From Diplolepis rosae (lineage: Eukaryota; Arthropoda; Insecta; Hymenoptera; Diplolepididae): DNA of 64,000 nucleotides. The notes beneath the pieces were generated by a model that searched no databases, had not been told where the DNA came from, and worked only from the letters and a program-made list of their open reading frames with translations. Below are positions 48,559 through 60,083 of the stretch, in pieces (position 1 is the first letter of the stretch; the number at the start of each line of letters is the position of its first letter). The translations under genes and the position numbers were made by a program. The stretch is from NCBI GenBank assembly GCA_030998225.1, contig JAPYXD010000555.1, positions 2,728,001 to 2,792,000 on the forward strand. The letters are read 5' to 3'.

Positions 48559-49084
48559 TTTTGAATATTAAACTATGGAGTCACTAATAATATTGAAGAA
48601 AATGGTGAAATAATTGTACTTATGCCTTAAAACAAAAGCAAGTTTTATTTCCTGGAATAGTAAAATCGTGATCGACACATCGAACAAATTATATTGAAGT
48701 AAACCCAATAAATGTTTCATTAATTCCTAAAACAGAATGTTAAGTTTACAAAAGACAATAGTAAAGTCACATCTTCTTTCTAACCGAATTACCATAGTCT
48801 TTCGGAGATAGTGGAACCATATTTATAACTCTTCCTATCGAAAATAGAAAATAATTGCACCTACAAAATAAAAAAAATTCAGTCGTTCGTAAATTTTACC
48901 ATAGTTCTTATTAAATTTTGTGAGCTACATAGAGAGAGCATTTATAATCACAGTTACATACATACACATACACGTACAAACGTATCAATATAAATTAGCA
49001 AACATACCAATACACGCTCAAATACTATTTTCACATAACTTAACCTAACCGCTCACAACGCAAATATTCATTAACTTATCCCAG
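48559..49084. other. Gene-free stretch
   Basis: AT-rich; nothing recognised beyond short CA/TA-type repeats near 48955-48985. Confidence 0.6.
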
Positions 49085-49086
49085 TA

Positions 49087-49336
49087 CTCTTTAAATCTGA
49101 ATCAGTGATTTACCTTTTCACTGATTCATCAGTGAAAAGATATTTTTCACTGTTAAATCAGTTAATTTTCACTGATTCGCCAGTGAAAAAAAAATATTTC
49201 TCACTGTCAAATCAGTCAATTTTCACTGAAATAATCAGTGAAATTTGACTGATTTACAGTAACTTCTTTTTAGCTATTTGAATCAGTCAAATTTCACTGA
49301 TAATCAGTAGATTTTGACTGATTCAAATTTAGAGAG
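49087..49336. mobile_element. 250 bp MITE, family C copy 3
   Basis: TA at 49085-49086 and 49337-49338. The ends are CTCTTTAAATCTGAATCAGT and ACTGATTCAAATTTAGAGAG. It shares most words with copy 2, then has additional tandem word blocks (TTTTCACTGATTCGCCAGTG, GTCAAATCAGTCAATTTTCA). The extra length comes from repeated words, not unrelated sequence. Confidence 0.9.
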
Positions 49337-49338
49337 TA

Positions 49339-49890
49339 ATTCGTCACTTGCAATGTAGCAACTTCATTATATACTGAACTGTGAAAACTTTTACAATTCG
49401 TGAGAAGAAGCTTAGTAGTCCCTCTGCTAGCAAAAATCGTAAGTTAGAAATATGTTACTATATCGGGTACCGACAAATAATTATAACGAGCACATGGAGC
49501 GATTCTCGGGTGATATCGGAAAGGTTCGACGTATCTGACGTCACTCGGTAGAACATTTACTATTTCCAATGGGAATTTTGGTAACGTACACTTCCCATAT
49601 ATGAAGTATTCAATTGCAAAATAGTATCTTCATGCATTGATAGTTTTACTTTTTATTTATATAGGCATCACTTATTTCTAGTTTCAATATGCCATCAAAC
49701 ATATTAATCTTTGCAACTCACAATGGTAATTTATAAAGTTGGACTATATTTACAATTGGTTCAGAAAACGTATTTCCTCCTATCGCTATGATAAATAAAA
49801 CTAGTTTTGTCCATATATCCTTGCTTTCTATTGACTTTTAGTAAAAATAAATATAATAATACTAGATTTTACAATGAAGAGTCTCTCCGT
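49339..49890. other. Gene-free stretch
   Basis: AT-rich, with no gene or paired termini recognised. Confidence 0.55.
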
Positions 49891-49893
49891 GTA

Positions 49894-50791
49894 GGGGAGA
49901 AGCGGCTAAATTGGCGCACCTAACAGAAAGTGAAAATTTAAAATAAAAGTATATAAGATTAAAAATTATGAAAAATTATAAAAAATTATGATTTGGATAG
50001 CTTGGATATCTTGACCAAACTATTCAATGAATAAATCTTTTTTAAAAAATGGGGATAGCAGGTATTTATCGAGTTTTCTGGAGGACGGGGAATGCGTCAA
50101 TTTACCCGTCATGGAGGCTAACTTGGACCGGGAATATTGCAATCTACTCTTGCTATGTATTGGTTATTTGTTCTATTTATATTTGAATAGCAAAAGTCAC
50201 TTGTAAGACATTTTATTAGTTTTAAACTAATTTTGAGGCACAGATAGAATATATATTCTATTTTTTACACTGCCATACAGAGAATTGTGTTAATTAAATT
50301 GGATGGATAATTAAAAAAGATCATTGTAAAGAATTATGAATTTTTGTTAAAGAACATGCGTTTATAATATTAATAACATCAGAGAACTTATAAATCGAGA
50401 GGACAATCAGACTTTTAAGTCCGTTAAGCTTTTCTTGTCCTTTTGCGCCAATTTACCCGAAAGTGCCTCCATGGTAAATTACACATTTTTTGCATAATAT
50501 ACGCTTCGGTTTCATGCAAAAATCTTTTTCCAATCGTAAGTTTATATATCAGTGAATATAAAATCTTAGAAGTAGTCCGATTATGTTTCAATTCGTAATA
50601 GTCAGAAACTTAATTCAAGCGGTCAGATCATAACCATCAAACACCTAAAACTTATTTAGCAATAGAATGATTGGGCTTTTTTCACCAATAAGATATTATA
50701 TGCAGAAATAAATATGATAGGACTATTTCCCTTTGCTTAGATATCATCATTTTCTGTAAATAAGCGTGCGCCAATTTAGCCGCTTCTCCCC
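49894..50791. mobile_element. 898 bp element with near-perfect TIRs and a spaced repeated word (family L)
   Basis: The left end, with its TA, is GTAGGGGAGAAGCGGCTAAA then TTGGCGCAC; the right end is its exact reverse complement over 29 bases, with TA at 49892-49893 and 50792-50793. The TIR word GCGCCAATTTAGCCG recurs inside as GCGTCAATTTACCCG (50095) and GCGCCAATTTACCCG (50445), each close to ATGGAGGC or GCCTCCATG. The perfect TIRs suggest recent activity. The interior is non-coding and AT-rich. Confidence 0.85.
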
Positions 50792-50794
50792 TAC

Positions 50795-53128
50795 TCATAC
50801 TACAATCAATGTACATCTACATATTTGATGAATTTATAATGATTTTTTATTATAACTTGTATCATTTCGGTTGTTTATCTATTTTCTCATAAAATACAAA
50901 AAACGTGCAAATATGGACTCTTTGCTAATTTTAGCCCATTATACATATAAGGGTTGTCTAGCAGGCACGGTTGAATTTTGCGGAATGTATGTCGCGTGTG
51001 ACTGAGTTTTAGCAAGGATTATCCATTAATTCTCAACGTGTCGTAATGCCGGTGATGTTAAACCGGTTGGATGTAGGATTTAGATCCTGTTCTTCTTGCT
51101 GTCGCCTCCTCCCCTCAATATATCTCTCGTTATGATTTATTTCGTGATTCATTCTGCAGTAACCCACTCAGCGTTGGCCGTTTTTATTTCCTACTTTCTC
51201 GCTTTAATGAAAAAATTAGGTCATCATTTTTTTGCCTAATTTTATGACTTTTTTAGCAGTAAAAACTGTTAATTTTCTCCCTAATTACACTGTTAGAAAT
51301 TTCTGTATTAAACTTCCATTACATATAATGGAAGTTTTTTTCAGTGCCGTATATTAAATTTAAAATACTTTTATCTTAAAAAATACAAACTTTTATTTGA
51401 ATTTTAATACACTTGCGTATATATTTGAATGTTTCTTAATTTTGATATATTTTGATTGAAAAGTTATTAAATTTAATATGAATTTATATTAATTTTTCAC
51501 AATAAACAAATCTATTAATTTTCATTTACCACTTGTATATTAAAGTCCATTAAAATTAATAAGATTTTCAAAAGTGTAGGAATTTAAGGAAAATAGATTA
51601 AATTTGAGGATTCCGGGTTAAAAACAGATTTTCACACGTATTTTATTTATGAATGTCGACTTTTTCGTTAAATTTTCACTGTCCGCATTGAGTAATTCTA
51701 AATAATTAATATGCTTAAAATTGAAAAAATAAACTAATTACTCTCCTAGTAATTAATCAATAAAATTGAAGTAATTTAGATGTGAGATATCTTTTAAAAT
51801 TAGCGACAAATTTCTATCAAGTTATTGACTTGAAGTTCGAACAGGAGAGATGTCTGCAATGTCTTAAATTAACGGTAGAAATTGAAAAAGCCATACCGCA
51901 CTATAGAACGCGACTCTGGATTGCTGGAGCTTGGCCAAGGAGTCCTCTGATATCATCTCGTCCCAGTTTCGCAAGTAGGTGTCGGCTTATACCCTATCGC
52001 CGTAGGGGTCTTCCTAAAACTTTTCGCATAAAACCTACTCTTCCTCTGGATCAACGTCGACCAGTGCCCCTAGATCGCAATTCAATCCCATCTAAAGGTA
52101 AAGCCCACCCCTGAATATAACTTTCACGGAAATTCTTGAGGTACCGTATAAAAATTGCAAGTTCGACATTGGCAACGATGGCAGGACTTTAAGTCACCCG
52201 CAAAATTCGGCGCAGTTTCATGAAAATTGCAGAAGCTATAGACTTTCTCGTTCCACGCAACATCGTTCATCGTTCATCGTTCATTCGATGTCTCAGCATC
52301 TGGACAGATTCTCAGATCTGGCACTTTGCTGACGAGTTTGAGCCACCAAATGGATCTTCATCGAGTGGCTTAGCTGTTCTCGAGCACATCTGGTACAAAA
52401 ACCTATTCGACTTCCAGCATACTTTCATGATTTCCGCGGGGAACTGTCTGTTTTGTCGTTGGCAAATTACCCACCTTTTGAGACCGAAAAATTCCCAAGA
52501 GGAATCTCAGCCAGTAGACAAGTGTCGAAAACTTGTTTGCACCGACAGTCGCAACCCTTTGCTTCTACTTTGTTGGCAATTTCTTTACTCGTTTACTTAC
52601 TTATTCTACAAGATGGTTTCACCTCGGCCAAAATAAATAGATACCTATTCAGCAACATTCCGAAGTAAAGGTGAGAGTACTGAAAGAAGAACTGAAAGAA
52701 GATTTCCTAAAGAACTCGCATCAGAAGCATCAGATTCGTTTATTTACGAATAAACTTGAATAGACATAAAACCCAAAAATACGCTTGGAAATGTATTCCC
52801 TTTACGATTGAAGTTTCGCTCTCACCACAACTTTGCAATAAAAACTTAAAACCTTGAGCAGGATAAATCGTATACTCCTTTGTCTTAAGAGATATCTTCT
52901 TTTAACTTAATGCGTCACTTTGTGTGCTTTTAGACTCTCTAAAAAATATATATACGAGAGAAGCCTTAAATTGCAAACTTTAATCTATCAGAATTCAGAT
53001 TTTTTCAGAATATTAAAACCAGAATTTCTTGCAAAAATTATGTAGGTAACATTTCCTAATTTGAATGAGGAAACTTAATTTTCAATATAACATGAAAATT
53101 GGACATTATTTGACAAATATGATCGTTT
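50795..53128. other. Gene-free stretch apart from a 59 bp MITE
   Basis: Plus-strand frames of 110 and 138 codons are open at 51782-52114 and 52220-52636 in a GC-richer patch (51830-52600). They have no recognised domain, and their starts have no supporting context. If a host exon exists in this window, this patch is one place to look, but I cannot support a call. Confidence 0.4.
51288..51346. mobile_element. 59 bp minimal MITE related to family I
   Basis: TA then CACTGTTAGAAATTTC at the left, TTTTTTTCAGTG at the right, and AACTTCCATTA / TAATGGAAGTT as a hairpin in the middle. The right TA is absent (CCGTA follows). It is essentially two short termini around one palindromic word. Confidence 0.6.
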
Positions 53129-53132
53129 TTAA

Positions 53133-53999
53133 CCCTTAAATGACACCTGGGGTAAATCTACCCCAGGCCATTTTTGACCGCGTATACTTCGGTACTCCTA
53201 TGAAAAATCGTACCTATGGCTCCATCTATACTTAATTGGAACCTTATAGTATATGGGGCAAAATTCGTCAAGTGTACCCGCCTAAAAACTTTTTGTCTCC
53301 GATTTCCTTGAAAGTCCGCGAAATTATTGTCCTAGTGAACCTCTTTTAATTCCCATAAGAGAACGTCTCTAGTAGGACGGGTTGTCAGTATACAGGGGCT
53401 CGAATTTTCAACCTTTTACCGCGCACGCTGATACTCAATTAACCATAACTTCTACAAAAGTTATTCAAATTAATTTTTTATGGAGGTCTTGGAAACGTTT
53501 TTTCATCAGCTTTACGCTGAAAGCAATTTTTTTAGATAAAAAAAATTATTTGAACTTCATTTTTTAATTTTAAACATATTTTTGATTTTTTCTCCAAGTG
53601 CGGTCTTTAATTTTATTTCCAAAATTATGTTTAAAAAAAAGCTTGACTTTTTCCCTTTAAAATGAGCTATGGTCGAAAGTGGGGCGAAAGAAATTGGTGG
53701 AGATATATATATATATATCTCCACCAATTTCTTGAAGTATGACATCTTATATGATTAACTCTAGATTTTTAGCCAAAAATATTGAAAATATTTTAATAAT
53801 TAATTTTTTAAAGTATCTATTAATAAAAAAATGATATCAGTAACTATTTACGTTTATAATAGAAGGTTTGAAATATACAGCAAAAAATTTCCAAAGTAAA
53901 ATATTAATAAAATTCTGTCTTATTCTAAGTTTTGTGGCTGAGGTAGATTCTACCCCATGTGTCAAGTACGGGATTATTTTGAAGTGTGTCATTTAAAGG
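53133..53999. mobile_element. 867 bp piggyBac-like non-autonomous element
   Basis: TTAA at 53129-53132 and 54000-54003. The ends are CCCTTAAATGACAC and, reversed, CCTTTAAATGACAC. The left subterminal word CTGGGGTAAATCTACCCCAG is itself a palindrome, and related CTACCCCATG occurs near the right end. There is no transposase frame. A perfect palindrome lies at 53688-53733. Confidence 0.85.
53688..53733. repeat. Perfect 46 bp palindrome
   Basis: AAGAAATTGGTGGAGATATA and its exact reverse complement meet with no spacer in an (AT)n centre. It lies inside the TTAA-flanked element. Perfect spacerless palindromes are unstable, so this one is young or polymorphic. Confidence 0.95.
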
Positions 54000-54003
54000 T
54001 TAA

Positions 54004-57000
54004 AAGAAATATTTCCGTAACATGGGGATTTTTTCCCTAATCTGTTAAGAAATATAGAAGTTTACCGAAGACGTTAGAAATTATTACCAAAGTTGTTTGC
54101 GGAAAAATTATTGATATTAAGGTCAGGGATCACCTAGATCACGTGACCGAATTCCTGTAAAAGTTCCTATACGATAACTTTTTTAATTTACAAAATATCT
54201 TCCTAAAAATTTGTAAAATACTACAGAACACGATAGTAAATGTCTCTCAAATTCCATGCCCATAATGTGTTTACTGCATCCCGAATATATTGGAAAAATT
54301 CCCAAAATACGTATATACGTATGTTTTTATTTGTCATGCTAAACTTCCTAATCAAATAAGTAAGTAATGAATTATTGATAAGATATTGTACTTTATCTAC
54401 ACTAGAGAAAGTGTAGAACATGTATGAACATTACTATTAATGACGAGAAGATAAAATATATGAGATGGTCAACTTTAGTTTCAAACTCATAGAAGTCCAA
54501 CGAGTTTAAGCCATTAAAGGTCTCGGCTCATTGTGCTTACCTAATCACGCACGTAGTCCACCTTACACAAAGACGTTTGGTAACTGTTCCTAAACTCCAA
54601 AGAACTTGTATTAGTCTACCTATAAGTTTGCGCTAAAGGATCGGTCTGATAGTGCGAGAATTCGGAAATAGTTTCGTTCTTCCGATAACGAGAGAGACGT
54701 AGTGCGATGAAAGAGAATAGAATGACAGAGAAGAAAGACACGAGTCAAAAGCTCATATTCCCGATTTCTCTTCAAACTTATGTGATCAAGTAATCACTTT
54801 TCTAATATCTTTACGGTCTATTTTGATTTATGCATATCTTTTCACTAGCCACGGCATCATGGTTGAAAAAGCATTCCCAAACCTGTTGAAAAGCTTTCCT
54901 ATTATCGTATTATCAAATAGTGAAACTTAAGAAATTGGCAAGAACATGTCTCAAATAAATCATTCTTTTATTTTGAGAAAAATTCCTAATGGCTTAATAT
55001 TAATAAAATATCTTTCGTGCAAAAAGAAAAATTATTTATTGGAATTTCATTTTAGAAAAAATCAAATTTTCTCTTTTAATTTTAATTTATGTATTGCTCC
55101 GTCATTCTATATCAATCTTGATCTAGAAAAAAGCTCTGGCCATCTGAATCGAAAATATTTTCTTGAAGATTGGAATTGTTGCAGGTAATTAAAAATCGAC
55201 TGCTATCTAGAGGTGAGATACACGAAAAAAAAATTGACAAGGCGATTGAGCAAGTGAAGAATTATCCCAATTTCAAAGATATTTTCTATAAATTCCATAT
55301 GCTTCCAATATCGTAGAATTAAGTAAAAAGTGTAGATGAAATAAAAATATATATTCCTATAGCAGAAACCTGTTCATCAGCTATTGTCAATTTCAATATC
55401 ACTATACTAGCTATATTGTAAATCCTTGCTTAATGTGGTAATGTATTCACAATGCCAGCTAAATTTGAAATGCAGTCTTTAAAATGTAAATTATTGTAAT
55501 TAATAATAACATATCAATTATTAAGTAAATTGATAAACGATGGCCAATTCGTTTGTACGCAACATTCTGCAACAGTGGAAGTTACATAAATACATTTCAG
55601 AATTTGAAGGTTAGATTTCCATAGTTTTCCATTTTCATGTCTTTTTATTTACTGCAACTTTATACTAGTTATAAAGATTTCAAACACGGAAAAATTAAAT
55701 CATATTTTTATTTGATTATACTTCGTAAATATCTATCGTGTCGCCTCTAGCGGACCCGTTTGAGAGAACCGTTAGAGAATACTCTGACCGTTCTCTGACT
55801 GTTCATTGACCATTCTCTGACTTCACATTATTATAGCTAAAAACGGTAAAAAAACATTGAAAGCATTGCAATTATGATTCTATGGCGAAATTTGGAATAC
55901 AAGGTGTAGGAATAAACACAATAATTTTATTTTTCAGCGATAAAAACTAGGAAAACATCATATACCTGTCATTGAAGACAGTGCAGTGGTTCACCATTTG
56001 CGGAATGTCTCCACCGTCAGGATTGACCATTGGTTGGAGTGAGACAAAACTACTTTTATCTCACTTCTACCAAGATTAACTACTAATTATCACTACACTT
56101 TTTTTCCGCGTAATTAAAATCCATTCACAGAACATCAGTTTTTTGTAACAAGGCAAAGGTTGTGAGAGAAACATGAGCCAGTATTAAGAGCGATCCATTA
56201 AGTCCTCAAATTAAATCAATTGATCAAACTAAAGATTGCTAGAATCTGTAATCTATTATGTCAGAGATAAATTAGTAAGATACTTAGCGTTGTCTTCCAT
56301 TCGGTAGATCGAAGGAGTCTGGGAGTCTTTGGCAGAGACGGGGCAAATTCCTGTCCCTTTAGTAAACTATACTTAGCCAAGAGAATCCAGCAAGAAGCGA
56401 GGGTAGTTGCCAAGAAACCGAATAGGAATTCGAATCTGGGCCGTTCATTGTCACGTAACCTCACAGCAATTAGCAGACCCATTCAGAAGCAGTTATCGGA
56501 TGCCGTGGTCTTGGATAGAAATCGACGAAAAGAGGTTGGAAATTAATGTGATTGGGGGTGTGATTCGCAAAATTTGAAAAATACACGCCTTTACTTGAAA
56601 GGCATTTAACAAGAGATTCGAACACAACCTACAGAGAGCCAGGGAGGGCCTTTATCCCAAGTCTTATACTAGATCCGTCGAAAGGAAACCATCTTCAGAA
56701 GTAACGACCTCGCATTAGGAATTGAATTGCCAAGCGCTCGTTAAGGTGCCTTGAAGCGGGCCTATTATGCGCAAAGCGGCCGGAGGGCCTTTAGAAAATT
56801 TCACGACAAGCGCCATTACCGCAAAGTTTGAGGCCATTGTGCAACTCATAGCCATTGTAAATAGTGATCAACCTTTCACACAATTGTTCCACTTCGACAA
56901 TCCTTAATCACCGAGTAATTCCTGTCTCTTTTCAACAGCGCATAATATCTTTCACTTTTTCAATCGTATGCTTAATGAAATTTACATCTAACAAAGCATC

Positions 57001-58002
57001 TCATGATTAGATCAAGTTTCCTCTTTAACCTTAGATTACGATACTTTACTGTGAGTTACGTTATTATAAAACTTCCGTCAAATTTACTACTCAAATAAAA
57101 CCTTGTGTAACTTGGAGAAATAATATTTTTATTGCAGTTTTCAAACAAATCTTTGGAACACTTAAACTTTTGAACAAAACTACAGTTCAAAAAATAATTG
57201 ATACGTTTAAGGAGCATAGCCACGTCGCGTCGTTAAGTCGAGGTGTTAAATCTTTCAAGTATGTGTCTATTCTTTATGTTTTCTGCTATTTTCAAAATTA
57301 AATCTTGCCTGGCTAAACTTTTTTTCTCATACCGTATATTATTGCAAATCTAAATAACATATGCATTTATAATTCTCAGGTTTAGCATATTATAAATATA
57401 TTCAAATAAGTTTGAATTATGAGATCGTAAACATGCAATTAAATGAATTATAATAAAATTGGGAAGATAAGTTTTTAAAACTAAATAGGTATCAATCACT
57501 TCCAACATATAATGAACGTTTTTTTCCCTTATTTGTTCCCTTTCAATCTTGGATACTTCCATTCATCACTATTTTTGGACAACCTCATTTCGTTTCCCTA
57601 ACGCCAAGAAATATTTGTAATTTCACGTTTTTCTTCAAGTCTATTAGAGAAAGAGAGAAGTGTTGCAGGTGGGAAAGACGAATGAGCAGCCTGAAAAGTC
57701 ACTTGTAACTCCTAGCAATGTGTAGGGTGGAGAGATGTAAAATTGAAGGCCTTGGGAAAAAGCAGAGAATTTCGAAACAGTAGTTCAATTTTCAAGAGCT
57801 ACGATTAGTCAGCGTTGACGTAACTCATAATAGCATGCAGTAGCTGAGTGTTCGTTCATAGTGATACTCGTATTTCAGTGTTACTTCCGCACAGTCATTA
57901 TCTTCTCCACCGTTTTCGTTAAGGATGTCGCTGAACTAGGTTGAAGGTAACTGAGTTCGTTTAATTCTCGAGTACTCCTAGTCTCATTAAGGAACTTGAA
58001 CT
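54004..58002. other. Gene-free 4 kb stretch
   Basis: AT-rich with GC-richer non-repetitive pieces at 54480-54760, 55740-55840 (repeated TTCTCTGAC words), 56270-56900 and 57640-58000. No coding domain, RNA gene or paired termini were recognised. Confidence 0.45.
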
Positions 58003-58029
58003 GCCAGCCAGCCAGCCAGCCAGCCAGCC
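58003..58029. repeat. (GCCA)n microsatellite
   Basis: Six to seven tandem GCCA units, uninterrupted. Confidence 0.95.
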
Positions 58030-59916
58030 CAAGTTTCTGCGACCTAGAACCTGACTCGTAGAAGGCCTCCTGGGCTCGTCTGAGGTCTGCTTACGGAGTT
58101 TACCAAAGGATTCAGCTATGACAGCCTTCCGATATCCCTTACCCGCTTCCTCTTCTTCTTACTAACTTGCCTTCCCAAAGGCATCAACTCCCGTTCGCCA
58201 GCCGTAACATTATCGGCTTTCGTGCAATTGCGAAGGTTTCACCAACAACCAAAACTCTATCAACTCCTACGGTCTGCCAGGGTCACGTCTCCTATCCTTC
58301 GATATCTCTAACGTTGATGCATGCCTTTACGTAATTGAACCAGAGAGAAGCTTAAAGGATGAGTCTTTGAAGGAAACCACAATTGGTTAGGGTCCTCAGA
58401 GCTGAGCCGAGTTTCTTAGTCTTCAATGATCAAATACTAAGGGATTATCCACTGGGTATTAATAATTAATCCTTTACAATACCATATTCTATTACTAACT
58501 ACATTACTTACGTCAAGGAAATGGGCTAAATCATTTTTCTTCTATAAACTACATTAACACTATAAGGTTGTCTTCTTACTAAAAAATACTTATTAAACTC
58601 AGAGTTTCTTTCTTTTACTTCAAACGTTTCGACTCTTTATTTCTAAAATATCAATAAAATTGCTAAAACTTTGGTAATGTACAAACACTACAAAAATCAA
58701 ACCAAAATCTTGTATAAACACATTAATGTTCTCAAAAATAACAATTAAATTCTTGCAGCATGAAATTTGAAAACGCTAAACCAAAACTAAAATATGTTTG
58801 TGTATAAATTTTACAGAAAATATAGATCCAAGTACGTAAACTAGCACAAAACCTTAACACGATTACTTTTGAGGAATTAAATGAAAACTGTTTTTTGTTT
58901 ATAACGAATGTTTCATAGCAAAAGGTGCTTTTTGATAGTTATATATTTAACAAATATCAAACGAAGGTAGCTGGAATATCGATGTATAAAAACTGCTGAA
59001 ATTATAGATGCGGATACATCAGGCTGAGAATTGTTCATAAGGATATTTATGGTTTATACTTATTAAAATACTGTAAAAAGGTTAATCTTTGATAATCATT
59101 TTTCCAAAAAATTAGATGATTTAAAGAAATTTGTTATTATTGGTCATGTCAAAAAAGTTTACATTTTCTTCTAGTTAACTTTAATCAGTCCAGACGATTA
59201 GGGTGCGATTTTATCCATTAGATCCTAAGGAACGTCGTGGCGGAGGGTGTGTTCATCACAAGAAAAAAGAACTACTTCTCTCGCCTTGGGAAAAAGGGAA
59301 TAAGATGGATTGGATTTTCGTATTGGACGCGCAGTAAGTTAATTGGTCTCGATCAGATTCTGTGGCAACTAAACTGAGAAAATCTCTGTTTTTTATCGAA
59401 TCACCTTTTCTTTCGAATGTAATTAATGAAGAGGCTCACTCTATCAATAAATATACAAAAAATACCATCCAAAATTTAAAAAACTCAAAAAAACTGAAGT
59501 TTGATTGTAAAGAAAGTAACTAATATGTAAAACAGACATTTTTTCTAAAGTAAAAATAAAACCACAAATGCATAACATCTGCCAGTTCAAAATACGCAGA
59601 ACTTAAATCAATACGATATATGTTTACCTGTCAACTGTTCTCAATAAATATTGAAATCGCAAAGTCAACGCGATAAAAAACTCACATATGCATAATATGA
59701 AAACTCCTATCGAATGATACACAGATCTTCACAGTAAAGAAAAGGCATATCTATAAATCCAAAGAAACAGACTGTTATTACTGAAATATCTTTCTCTTTT
59801 ACTCTCTCATATTCTCGAAAAGGAAGATACAAAATAATGTTCCCGTAGTAACGCTCTTTCCTTCTAGCATTCTAACATGAATAATTTCGACCTAGCAATT
59901 CTAATATGTGTACAAA
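58030..59916. other. Gene-free stretch
   Basis: 58030-58420 is GC-richer and non-repetitive; the remainder is AT-rich. I see no recognisable gene. Confidence 0.45.
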
Positions 59917-59918
59917 TA

Positions 59919-60083
59919 CACTGAGAAAAAAATGCTATCGAATCTCTAGAATTTCTGCTAAAAGCATGTATATCATTGATTCAAATCAATATGCTATAGA
60001 ATTTTTAGCATATTTTTTAATATAAATAATATACATGCTTTTGAGAGAAATGCTATAGATTCAATAGCATTTTTTTCTCAGTA
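59919..60083. mobile_element. ~165 bp foldback MITE, family D copy 2
   Basis: TA (59917-59918) precedes CACTGAGAAAAAAATGCTAT. The right end reversed is ACTGAGAAAAAAATGCTATT. The arms pair through AGAATTTCTGCTAAAAGCAT / AGCATTTCTCTCAAAAGCAT. The last bases of the right end are altered (CAGTATTTA), so the end is approximate. Confidence 0.8.

Noticed and set aside
51782..52636. Two consecutive plus-strand frames of 110 and 138 codons
   Set aside because: No domain, no linking splice sites that I could defend, and no initiator context. Kept only as a region to check.
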